This document shows, in pieces, positions 9,153 to 15,952 of a stretch of 64,000 nucleotides of DNA. Both the position numbers and the translations under genes were made by a program. Source of the DNA: Nostoc piscinale CENA21 (GTDB lineage Bacteria > Cyanobacteriota > Cyanobacteriia > Cyanobacteriales > Nostocaceae); NCBI RefSeq assembly GCF_001298445.1, contig NZ_CP012036.1:2235263-2299262 (forward strand), given 5' to 3'. A model generated the notes under the pieces. That model saw only the letters and a list, made by a program, of their open reading frames with translations, searched no databases and had not been told where the DNA came from. Numbering within the stretch: position 1 is the stretch's first letter; the number at the start of each line of letters is the position of its first letter.

Positions 9153-9295
9153 GCTACCCCTCAGATTTACTACATGAGGAGGTAGCCTGTATTGCGTTTC
9201 ACTTTCACTGGAGTTTAGCAGATATTCTCACTTTAGAACATTCTGAGCGTCAACGCTGGGTGAATGAAATTGGTAAAATAGTGCAGCCAGAGTAA
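9149..9295 (+). CDS. GpE/DUF6760-like tail protein frame lacking a standard start
   Basis: The frame encodes IGYPSDLLHEEVACIAFHFH, followed by WSLADILTLEHSERQRWVNE and a short tail; it ends with TAA at 9293-9295. The WSxxDILxLxxxERxRW pattern fits phage P2 GpE and the small DUF6760 proteins of CIS loci. Between the in-frame stop at 9113-9115 and this sequence there is no ATG, GTG or TTG, only ATT, ATC and ATA. It must therefore be reached by a -1 shift from the chaperone gene at the GGGGG run (9140-9144), use a rare start, or be dead. Residue spacing is well conserved, which argues against a dead frame. Confidence 0.65.
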   Translation: MGYPSDLLHEEVACIAFHFHWSLADILTLEHSERQRWVNEIGKIVQPE

Positions 9296-9330
9296 CTGAG
9301 AAATTTTATATCATATAGGAAAATTTTTGG

Positions 9331-9438
9331 GTACATACTTTAGGAAGATGCCCTGCTATTTAACTCAGTCTAAATTTATTCTGGTGTGTCAAATAACTGC
9401 TTTCTACAGAGGTTTAGCGTTGAGCTAAACCTTTTTTT
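9331..9438 (+). ncRNA. Tandem small-RNA-like unit 1 with intrinsic terminator
   Basis: The unit begins GTACATACTTTAGGAAGATG, like the other three units, and closes with AGGTTTAGC-loop-GCTAAACCT (9410-9432) plus a T7 run. It is the most diverged copy. It lies 35 bp after the CIS reading frames, so its terminator could also end the CIS transcript. There is no open reading frame of note. Confidence 0.6.
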
Positions 9439-9715
9439 ATAATTGATGTTTTTGTAAAAAACTAACTGCTACAGAATAGCTGGCTATTTCAGAATAAATT
9501 TTACCATAAATATCAAATGAAAATAAATTTTTTCTATCCTTAGACAGATAGCTGAAATAAATTATGGTCAAAATTAATATAGCAATCCTAAATAATTGAT
9601 AAACATCTCTGCCTTGTCTCTCTTTTCTCTTTTGTTCCCATATCAAATAAGATTGTTATCTGTCCTCCTTGTCTACCTTGACTTCGTGGTTTGCATATCA
9701 TAATTTATCATTTTT
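9439..9715. other. AT-rich spacer between small-RNA units 1 and 2
   Basis: This is about 275 bp. A 69-codon frame on the minus strand (9437-9646) has no family features and is probably spurious. The segment around 9600-9680 (TTGTCTCTCTTTTCTC and ATCAAATAAGATTGTTAT) recurs near 42150-42210 and marks a dispersed repeat. Confidence 0.4.
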
Positions 9716-9820
9716 GTACACAACTAAAAGGAAGATGAACTGCATCTGATGAGGAGATAAATTATCTAGATATGGTAAACACCTGGTATATATGGGCTTG
9801 GATATCAGCCAAGCCTTTTT
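9716..9820 (+). ncRNA. Tandem small-RNA-like unit 2 with intrinsic terminator
   Basis: It begins GTACACAACTAAAAGGAAGATGAAC, carries ATGGTAAACACCTGGTATAT before the terminator (shared with unit 4), and ends with GGCTTGG-loop-CCAAGCC (9795-9815) followed by T5. Length about 105 nt. The common 5' box, AGATGAACT core and terminator stem define a family with units 3 and 4. Confidence 0.68.
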
Positions 9821-9970
9821 CATATTTTTGAGACAAATAAATTTATTTTTAAATTAGTGATTATTGAAATATTTAATGGGTTTTTATTATGTATTATATC
9901 CACAATTTATACGTTATTTGAATATAGTTACTTTTTGTCTTAAACTCCTATCAATTTGCCTGGAGTTTAG

Positions 9971-10078
9971 GTACATCCTCAAGATAGATGAGGTCTATGA
10001 AGGAAAGTAATAAATTAATTGAGTACGTTGTTAAGCACAGCAATTTTTAAGGTTTGGCTATTGACCAAACCTTTTTTT
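9971..10078 (+). ncRNA. Tandem small-RNA-like unit 3 with intrinsic terminator
   Basis: It begins GTACATCCTCAAGATAGATG and contains AGTAATAAATTAATTGAGTA in the middle. It ends with AAGGTTTGG-loop-CCAAACCTT (10049-10073) and a T-tract. The terminator arm differs from units 2 and 4 by compensating changes (GGCTTGG/CCAAGCC versus GGTTTGG/CCAAACC), evidence that the stem is maintained. Confidence 0.68.
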
Positions 10079-10179
10079 GTTGCTTGATTGTTTGGGAAAT
10101 ATATTTATGTTTATTTATGAGTAGTGTAAGCAGAAAAAGATAATTTTTGATTTAAGCAATATCAGTTATTTAATTATTT

Positions 10180-10288
10180 GTATACATCCTTGAGAGAGAT
10201 GAACTAACGGATGACCTAGGATAAATTAAGCTTGGTGTAGTAAATGCTTGGTATACATAAAGGCTTGGTTCCCCCAAGCCTTTTTTTT
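10180..10288 (+). ncRNA. Tandem small-RNA-like unit 4 with intrinsic terminator
   Basis: It begins GTATACATCCTTGAGAGAGA, continues with TGAACTAACGGATGACCTAG and AAATGCTTGGTATACAT, and closes with AAGGCTTGG-TTCCC-CCAAGCCTT (10260-10282) plus T8. It is the best-formed unit and a likely consensus representative. A transcript of about 105-110 nt is predicted. Confidence 0.7.
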
Positions 10289-10583
10289 GTACATCTTTGT
10301 AGTGTCATATTATGACGAAATCTTATCTTATATCAAGTTCAAGTAATCAGTTACGATTCCCTACATCTGTGCAGAAACTTCAAAACCCTCTCTTATGCTC
10401 CCCTGCGTCCTCTGGCCCCTCAGCAGGTCAAACGCATCTAAATGTTGGCGAAGTAGTTCATCTGAACTAAAAAAAGTATGGGGAGCGATCGCGGGTGGAG
10501 TGGAGGTAAACAATCGAAAATGGATGATAAAGTGATAGTCAGGCAGTAGAATCAAGCTGATATGAAACGGTATAAATTCTTCT

Positions 10584-11897
10584 TCAACCTTGCTCAATGG
10601 GTAACTCAATACTAAATTCAGTTCCCCAACCTGATTCAGACCTCATATTAATTTGACCACCATGCCCTTCTATAATTTGGTAACTAATCGATAAACCTAA
10701 CCCAGTTCCTTGTCCGACGGGCTTAGTAGTAAAGAAGGGATTAAATATTTGATGCTGAATCTCAGTAGAAATACCGTTACCGTTATCCTTGATGCGAATT
10801 GCAATATAGCAGTTATTGAATTTCTCCGTGCGAATCCAAATGCGATTGGGGTGATTTTGTCTGAATTCTGGCGATCGCAATTTTTCTGTTTCTTGTAAAG
10901 CATCAATCGCATTATTTAAGATATTCATAAACACTTGATTGATCTGCCCAGGAGAACAATAAATTAAAGGCAATTCACCATATTCCTTAATCACTTCAAT
11001 ACCAGAATACTCCGCACTAGGCTTGAGACGACTTTGTAAAATCATCAATGTCGCCTCTAAACCTTGATGAATATCAACCACCTTGAATTTTGCTTCGTCT
11101 AAGCGAGAGAAGTTTCGCAAAGATTTCACAATCTCAGCAATTCGTTCTGCACCCATCTGCATAGAACAGAGCAACTTTTTGATATCTTCTTGCATAAAGT
11201 CAAGCTCTATATCATCAATTGCTTGCTGAATTTTTTGGCTAGAATGGGGAAATTCTTGCTGATATAGCTGAATTAGGTTGAGTAAATCATTGTAATATCC
11301 ACTGGCATACCTCAGATTTCCATGAATAAAGGTAATCGGATTATTAATTTCATGGGCAATGCCGGCGACTAACTGTCCCAACCCAGACATTTTTTCGGTT
11401 TGCACAGCTTCTAGCGCACTTTGCAGTTTAATGAGAGTGTGTTTTAAGGTTTCATTTGATTGTGCTAATTCTGCTTGAATACGCTGGCGCTGCTGAATTT
11501 CTTGACTCAAAGCATGAATTTTTTGGTTCAGCACTACGAATTCGTTTTTTGTACGCTTTTCTAAACGGAGTAAATTAATTGCTGGAATTTGATGCGATCG
11601 CGGTTGAATTACTGCACCTTGACTACGACAAGCAATTCCCTCGCCTTCAGTTTGGTGGATAGTGAAAGCACCCAAAATCATTTGACGACTTTGGGCGCAC
11701 ATTTTAAGATAGTCAATTACTTTCTCTGGAGATTCCCTGACAAACTCACTCAAATACTGACCAATCAAAGCTTTACTAGTTTTACTAAACAATTTAGTAG
11801 CAGCTTGATTGACTGCCAAAATTTCACCTGCACTAGTTACCAGCAGCATAGGTTCTGGCAAAATCTGGGCAAAGGTTAAAAATTGATCAGGTGTCAT
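10584..11897 (-). CDS. PAS-domain sensor histidine kinase
   Basis: This 437-residue soluble kinase has an N-terminal PAS domain (about 5-110, LLVTSAGEILAVNQAATKLF), a coiled-coil linker (about 130-175) and a complete transmitter: H-box GQLVAGIAHEINNPI, N-box NQVFMNILNNAIDAL, G1 DNGNGIS, F-box FNPFFTTK, G2 GTGLGLSISYQII. No transmembrane segment. It lies 141 bp downstream of the metanogen-output-domain gene on the same strand and may act with it. No response regulator is adjacent. ATG start at 11897. Confidence 0.9.
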   Translation of the reverse strand: MTPDQFLTFAQILPEPMLLVTSAGEILAVNQAATKLFSKTSKALIGQYLSEFVRESPEKVIDYLKMCAQSRQMILGAFTIHQTEGEGIACRSQGAVIQPRSHQIPAINLLRLEKRTKNEFVVLNQKIHALSQEIQQRQRIQAELAQSNETLKHTLIKLQSALEAVQTEKMSGLGQLVAGIAHEINNPITFIHGNLRYASGYYNDLLNLIQLYQQEFPHSSQKIQQAIDDIELDFMQEDIKKLLCSMQMGAERIAEIVKSLRNFSRLDEAKFKVVDIHQGLEATLMILQSRLKPSAEYSGIEVIKEYGELPLIYCSPGQINQVFMNILNNAIDALQETEKLRSPEFRQNHPNRIWIRTEKFNNCYIAIRIKDNGNGISTEIQHQIFNPFFTTKPVGQGTGLGLSISYQIIEGHGGQINMRSESGWGTEFSIELPIEQG

Positions 11898-12038
11898 GAT
11901 CTTGAGGTATCACAGCAGAATTTTTGCCATTGCACGAAACACTAACAGAGTAAAAGTGAAAAGACTCAGCCATGTTTGAGGAAATTAACTTTAGCCGAGA
12001 CATATTACAGCCACGAGATTATCAGCTTCATGCTGCTA

Positions 12039-12575
12039 CTATACTTTGAAGTATTCTTGTCCGGCAAATTCCTCGGATGCGTCACTCGGTTGGAGATGAA
12101 TAATCACAGTGCATTCCTTTGCACCTCTAGCGATTGTGTCTTTTAACTCTACCCTGGCATAACCGAGATTATCTGCTGCGATCGCACCAAATATATTCGA
12201 TGTCATCACACACATAGCTTCACGTCCTTCTACCTGTTCTGCAAAAGGACATTTACGATTGCCTAAAACAATCTTTTCATCACTTTCTTCAATCACGTAA
12301 AAGTCACCTTGAATCCGGCGCTTCCAATCTACAAGAACAGCAGTTACCTGCTCACGGGAAAGATTAGATAGTTGCAACCCGTGATGATATATCTGATTAA
12401 CGTGCTGACCTGTTCGATAGCCAACTACATTCAAAAAACCTGCTGCCTCTTCAATACCAACAACATCTTGTAAAGTTCCTGCCAATTCTCGAATGATAGT
12501 TCGCAAAAACTGGTCACGTTCTATAGGTAGTTCTAAAGATTTTATCTGATCGTCAAGCAAAGATGTTTGAACCAT
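12039..12575 (-). CDS. Metanogen output domain 1 (MetOD1)-type protein
   Basis: This is about 178 residues from the ATG at 12575 (MVQTSLLDDQIKSLELP); upstream codons to 12623 are open but look non-native. The body matches the MetOD1 pattern: RTIIRELAGTLQDVVGIEEA, GFLNVVGYRTGQ, VLVDWKRRIQGDFYV, then three spaced cysteines in KCPFAEQ, AMCVMT and ECTVII. These cysteines suggest metal or redox sensing. The family is a signalling output domain often linked to PAS sensors or kinases, and here a PAS kinase follows on the same strand. The biochemical function is unknown. Confidence 0.72.
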   Translation of the reverse strand: MVQTSLLDDQIKSLELPIERDQFLRTIIRELAGTLQDVVGIEEAAGFLNVVGYRTGQHVNQIYHHGLQLSNLSREQVTAVLVDWKRRIQGDFYVIEESDEKIVLGNRKCPFAEQVEGREAMCVMTSNIFGAIAADNLGYARVELKDTIARGAKECTVIIHLQPSDASEEFAGQEYFKV

Positions 12576-12784
12576 AATGAAGTTATTTCCTGGATATCTA
12601 CACAGAAGAATTTTCAATAGCACTATACTTAAGGAAAATCAGCGAAATATCAAAATATATTTCTTAAGTACTATTGACACCCAACTAGTGATAGTTTTCC
12701 CTAATTAATTGCAAAACTCACATCAACACAAAAAAATCCAGAATTTAGAAGCCAGAGTTCCGAATTTAGCTGAATGCGACTAGT

Positions 12785-13360
12785 TTAAACATCCTCTGAA
12801 TGTATATATGCCTTGTAATCTTCAATTTTACTAGCCAATCTTGTAGCCAAAAACGGACTCGCATCTTTCAAAGCTTCATAAATCTCTATAGCTTCTTCTC
12901 GATATTTAACAATTTTTGCTTGACTCCAGTAATGTGGTGGTGCTTGGAGGTTGCTGATTCTATCTGCTAACTTGACCATCCAGACTTCTGGAGGTTGTTG
13001 TTTGATTCTCTTTAAACTATCAGCCATTTGTAGATGTTTCACCAAACTATTATCTTTGGTTAATGCAAGTACACCTTTGGCAACTGCTTCACCAAACTCG
13101 GCTTTAATTTGTTCAAAAGTTGTATCCGTATCTTCTATGGTGTCGTGTAAAACTGCACATTGAATTGCTAAATCACAGTCAGTTACTTTTTCCGCACTTA
13201 AAGCTGCAATTAATTCCATACTAACAAAACTCAAGTGCATGATATAAGGTAGTTCTGAACCCGGCATTTTTTGGTTTTGATGTGCGATCGCAGCAAATTT
13301 ATAAGCTTTAATATAACTTTCTTGTGACCAGTTTTTTGGATTAATTTGATTTTGATTCAT
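12785..13360 (-). CDS. Small HD-domain hydrolase, Mesh1/SpoT-hydrolase-like
   Basis: This 191-residue stand-alone HD protein has the motif series of (p)ppGpp 3'-pyrophosphohydrolases: an N-terminal H in AAIAHQNQKMPGSELPYIMHL, the HD pair in AVLHDTIEDTDTTFEQI, GEAVAKGVLALTKD, and D in MVKLADRISNL. There is no synthetase, TGS or ACT domain, so it is a candidate small alarmone hydrolase; other nucleotide substrates are possible. Monocistronic, with a palindromic spacer upstream. Confidence 0.82.
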   Translation of the reverse strand: MNQNQINPKNWSQESYIKAYKFAAIAHQNQKMPGSELPYIMHLSFVSMELIAALSAEKVTDCDLAIQCAVLHDTIEDTDTTFEQIKAEFGEAVAKGVLALTKDNSLVKHLQMADSLKRIKQQPPEVWMVKLADRISNLQAPPHYWSQAKIVKYREEAIEIYEALKDASPFLATRLASKIEDYKAYIHSEDV

Positions 13361-13388
13361 ATCAAATATTTAATAACTTAAAAGTTCA

Positions 13389-13424
13389 GATACCCGACTT
13401 ATTTAAGAAATCGGGTATCTTTTT
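13389..13424. repeat. GATACCCGA...TCGGGTATC hairpin with T-tract
   Basis: Arms GATACCCGA (13389-13397) and TCGGGTATC (13411-13419) are followed by T5 on the plus strand. Both flanking genes are on the minus strand, where the hairpin has no T-tract, so it is more likely a copy of a dispersed palindrome (a related one is at 44985-45018) than a functional terminator. Confidence 0.55.
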
Positions 13425-13450
13425 ATTCAAAAATGATTGCAGGTTACTGA

Positions 13451-14515
13451 CTAAATTTTCTCACTAGTAATGGCTGATTTAGTGAATAATTTATTCCGGC
13501 GAGAAAAGCCAAATAAACCAACTACAAAAAGTAACCCCATAACTGTACTTGGTTCTGGTACGGTAGTTGAAACAGGAGGCTCAGGTTTTGGGTTAGTTGG
13601 AGTTTCAGGTGTTTCGGGAGTGGGATTAGTTGGTTCAGTTGGGGTTTCTGGCTGTGGCTTGGGTATATTAGGTAAGTTACCAGCAAACTTAGTATTGTGA
13701 AACTCACCACTACCGGATAACGAAGAAGCTACTAAAGTTCCTTCTACATTCCCATTATTAAATAGGACATTAGCTTTAGTTGCAAGTACACTACCATAGA
13801 ATGAGAAACCAGTAGTTTTTACTTGAGTAGCATCAACAAAGTTAAACAAAATATTTTGCTTATTTAGTCCATTAAGGTTAAGTCCAAAGTTACTAATGTT
13901 GACGCTATTACCTAAAATATTAAAAATTACTGTAGAATTACTACCTACTCCAGCAATATTCAGATAAGTGCTGTTAGAAAACTGTGAACCATCAATAGTA
14001 AAAATATTTAAATCACTATTGTTACCCTGAAGATGAATTCCATTCCATTTATACTCTGTAGTACCTGTAGAGCTTAACCCACCTAAAGATTCAGAAAGAT
14101 AAGTTAATTCTTGGCGGGCTGCCTCAAAATTGAGCGGTGTACCTGAACTAACACCACAATTTGGAGAACAGTTAAAATTAACAGAAGTTTTAACACTACC
14201 ACCTACAACAGCATTACCACCAAAAATTTGACCACCGTTGTAAGTTAAATCTCCACCTACTATCAGTCTAGTATCTGTACCATTAGAATTAGCTAAACGG
14301 TCAGCAATCCCAAAATTGCTGAATGTAGCATTACCACCAACAGCTACACGACCTTCAGAGTCAGAACTTTGATTCATGTCTCCAAACACGAAGACATTAT
14401 AATCTTGCGCGACTCCCAAATTAACAGCCATAGCTGGTTCTATTAAACTCGCTAAGGTAACTGTAGCTAGAGATAGAGGAATCACAGCAAATTTTGTTTT
14501 GTGTTTTATCGACAT
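13451..14515 (-). CDS. Choice-of-anchor A family, PEP-CTERM exported protein
   Basis: This 354-residue exported protein has an N-terminal signal peptide (IPLSLATVTLASLIEPAMA) and then a choice-of-anchor A domain (NLGVAQDYNVFVFGDMNQSS, GRVAVGGNATF, LTYNGGQIFGGNAVVGG). A Pro/Thr/Glu-rich linker follows at about 285-318, and a C-terminal PEP-CTERM tripartite signal (VPEPS, hydrophobic helix MGLLFVVGLFGF, basic SRRNK). PEP-CTERM proteins are processed by exosortase and linked to exopolysaccharide or surface display; no exosortase is in this window. It is probably a surface or sheath component; the ligand is unknown. Confidence 0.85.
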   Translation of the reverse strand: MSIKHKTKFAVIPLSLATVTLASLIEPAMAVNLGVAQDYNVFVFGDMNQSSDSEGRVAVGGNATFSNFGIADRLANSNGTDTRLIVGGDLTYNGGQIFGGNAVVGGSVKTSVNFNCSPNCGVSSGTPLNFEAARQELTYLSESLGGLSSTGTTEYKWNGIHLQGNNSDLNIFTIDGSQFSNSTYLNIAGVGSNSTVIFNILGNSVNISNFGLNLNGLNKQNILFNFVDATQVKTTGFSFYGSVLATKANVLFNNGNVEGTLVASSLSGSGEFHNTKFAGNLPNIPKPQPETPTEPTNPTPETPETPTNPKPEPPVSTTVPEPSTVMGLLFVVGLFGFSRRNKLFTKSAITSEKI

Positions 14516-14986
14516 TGTTAGTATGACTAAATAACTGTATTACTAATGTAATTTCTATTCAATTAATGTTAGATAAATGCAGCATAAAATTCTAGAGAAA
14601 ATATCATCTCATAAAACTAGTTAAATAACCGTATTTTCCACAGTATCCGAAACAGACGATATTTTTTCATAGTATTTATACGGTGAAATTCGTCCTGGAA
14701 TATTCACAAAATCATTTCAATATATAGCCCAAAAAGATGTCCGACTTCTTGAAGAGAATCAGGGGTAGGGTACTGGGCGCAAGGGGGAATAATCTTCCCT
14801 CTGCTGGTCGCCGAGCGAAGTCGAGGTGCTACCTCCCCACATCTTTTAACCATCCTCTTGACATTATCAGAAATACATACTACAAATGTAATATAAGAGT
14901 AACAGCCCACTCAAAAGGCAAACACTAATCCTTGTAGAACCTTGATAACTCGATAAACACAACTATTTTCGGCATTACCCACTTTT
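14516..14986. other. Gene-free stretch before the stable-RNA patch
   Basis: This is 470 bp with no supported gene. It contains common cyanobacterial intergenic repeat pieces (AAAAAGATGTCCGACTTC; GGTCGCCGAGCGAAGTCGAG) and AT-rich sequence that could hold the PEP-CTERM gene promoter near 14516-14600. Confidence 0.45.
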
Positions 14987-15067
14987 GGGGCCGCGATTGG
15001 CGTTCGACTGCTCCGAAACCAACAAACGGACGGTTGCAGGATTTGGGTTCGATTCCCGACGGCTTCA
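14987..15067 (+). ncRNA. tRNA-like element resembling a miniature tmRNA
   Basis: This 81-nt segment starts GGGGCCG and ends CGGCTTC-A, which pair over seven positions (two G-T). A canonical T-arm precedes the 3' strand (TTGGG-TTCGATT-CCCGA). The 5' part (GATTGGCGTTCGAC...GAAACC) resembles the tmRNA start (GGGGC...TTCGAC...GAAACC) more than a D-arm, and no normal anticodon arm is present. It may be a tRNA-like domain of a decayed ssrA or a highly degenerate tRNA. Assignment is tentative; the acceptor/T-arm pairing is firm. Confidence 0.45.
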
Positions 15068-15068
15068 T

Positions 15069-15119
15069 TTGCATTGACGTTGATTGAAGTTATTGCAACT
15101 TTAATCAACGTCAATGCAA
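15069..15119. other. Near-perfect 23-bp hairpin between tRNA-like elements
   Basis: Arms at 15069-15091 and 15097-15119 pair over 23 bp (22 Watson-Crick plus one G-T) around the loop ATTGC. There is no T-tract, so a terminator is unlikely. It starts 2 bp after the tRNA-like element and ends 12 bp before the next one. It could be a processing signal, a recombination site or an inserted palindrome. Confidence 0.7.
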
Positions 15120-15131
15120 TCATGAAAACAT

Positions 15132-15180
15132 GGGTCTGTAGCTCTAACGGTAGAGTTCCCGGATTCCACTTGTGTCCTAA
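15132..15180 (+). tRNA. Truncated tRNA-Gly(TCC)-like remnant
   Basis: It has a 5' acceptor strand GGGTCTG, a D-arm TA-GCTC-TAACGGTA-GAGT and an anticodon-arm-like CCCGG-ATTCCAC-TTGTG with TCC in the anticodon position. The T-arm and 3' acceptor are missing: the sequence passes into the next tRNA-like element. Probably non-functional. Confidence 0.45.
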
Positions 15181-15191
15181 CCGAAAAAGCT

Positions 15192-15265
<74 letters not shown>

Positions 15266-15289
15266 CGGCTTTTTCAACTTGCATGAGGA

Positions 15290-15340
15290 GTGAGTGCAAC
15301 TCTCACAGGGAGGGTATCGGTTCAATTCCGATCAGATCCA
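15290..15340 (+). tRNA. 3'-half tRNA remnant
   Basis: It has an anticodon-arm-like GTGAG-TGCAACT-CTCAC, a variable region, a good T-arm ATCGG-TTCAATT-CCGAT and a 3' acceptor CAGATCC-A. No 5' strand GGATCTG is found upstream, so half the molecule is missing or highly diverged. It is the last recognisable member of the tRNA-like patch. Confidence 0.45.
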
Positions 15341-15343
15341 CTC

Positions 15344-15470
15344 AGGACTTACGCACAAAGGTTGTCTATTAAGAATGGGTGTAAGGGTGTAAGGGTATAG
15401 GGGTGTAAGAGTTGTTTACACCTACACCCTTCTCGAAAACCTGGGTTTTTCGTTTTTTTGCGTCAGTCCT
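15344..15470. repeat. MITE-like element with AGGACTTACGCA ends
   Basis: The inverted ends are AGGACTTACGCA (15344-15355) and TGCGTCAGTCCT (15459-15470, one mismatch). They enclose GTGTAAGGG-type heptamer repeats and their inverse (TTTACACCTACACCC). A related heptamer cluster with the same half-end lies at 50578-50700. Confidence 0.65.
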
Positions 15471-15510
15471 ATGACTAATACTTATTTGTAATTTAAAAGA
15501 GGTGATTCCA

Positions 15511-15711
15511 ATGGTTCATATTCGATTTGAAGGACGTTCTGTTGATGTTGCAGAAAGACAACTAGGAATTGTTACAGGAATGAATGATGTAGCAGTCAAA
15601 GAACAGGTAGCGCGACATTTAGATGTCAATAACGATCGCCTTTCTGCTTACATAGTAGATCGTCGCCCCAGTGGTGATTTGATTGTGCGTCCTGAAGCTG
15701 TCTACGGTTGA
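15511..15711 (+). CDS. Small conserved cyanobacterial protein, function unknown
   Basis: This is 66 residues from the ATG at 15511 (MVHIRFEGRSVDVAERQLG), chosen because a good Shine-Dalgarno (AAAGAGGTGATT) sits just upstream; an earlier in-frame start is weaker. The sequence (VKEQVARHLDV, AYIVDRRPSGDLIVRPEAVYG) looks well formed and conserved, with a ubiquitin-like or small alpha/beta-roll feel, but I know no function. It sits among degenerate tRNA and rRNA pieces, like cargo of plasmid- or phage-type tRNA arrays. Confidence 0.65.
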   Translation: MVHIRFEGRSVDVAERQLGIVTGMNDVAVKEQVARHLDVNNDRLSAYIVDRRPSGDLIVRPEAVYG

Positions 15712-15760
15712 AGACCCTTATTTTCCGTGTCCTGACACATCAAGCATACATACACATTGA

Positions 15761-15882
15761 TAACGGCTCTAAGGTAGTAAAATTCGAGCGATCGAACTAG
15801 CGAAGCATGATTTCTAAGTCTCTCGCAGATTTAGCGTGCCTGTCCACTGCCAATATTTGGTAAGAACGGCCGTAGTTGTAAC
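15761..15882 (+). rRNA. Permuted 23S rRNA domain IV fragment (remnant)
   Basis: 15761-15785 (TAACGGCTCTAAGGTAG...) matches the universal 23S core TAACGGTCCTAAGGTAGCGAAATTC at 21 of 25 positions, all differences being transitions. 15834-15882 (GCCTGTCCACTGCC ... AACGGCCGTAGTTGTAAC) matches the segment that lies immediately before it in a real 23S gene. The order here is reversed (permuted). The core is the region recognised by I-CeuI-type homing enzymes. It is too short and rearranged to be a functional rRNA gene. Confidence 0.55.
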
Positions 15883-15952
15883 AAGCTTTTTGAACTTGCA
15901 CGGAATTCTTTCTAGTAATAGGTAGATAGGACAGTGGTCAATGAAAAAATTT

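Noticed and set aside
9437..9646. 69-codon minus-strand frame between small-RNA units
   Set aside because: Low-complexity, AT-driven composition overlapping a dispersed repeat; no protein features.
9331..10288. CRISPR array as explanation for the tandem units
   Set aside because: Units are ~105 nt, spaced 210-385 bp irregularly, diverged from each other, and each ends in a terminator.
10361..10609. 82-codon frame on the minus strand after the PAS kinase
   Set aside because: It overlaps the kinase end, contains part of a dispersed repeat (GAAACGGTATA), and shows no family motif or Shine-Dalgarno.
13389..13424. Terminator of the PEP-CTERM gene
   Set aside because: The T-tract is on the plus strand while the gene is on the minus strand; a relative of the palindrome occurs elsewhere.
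13470..13700. Gly/Val-rich plus-strand frame opposite the PEP-CTERM gene
   Set aside because: It is the complement of the Pro/Thr/Glu linker and has no start signal.
15761..15882. Functional 23S rRNA gene or I-CeuI intron site
   Set aside because: Only about 75 matching bases, in permuted order, and with no intron or endonuclease gene nearby.
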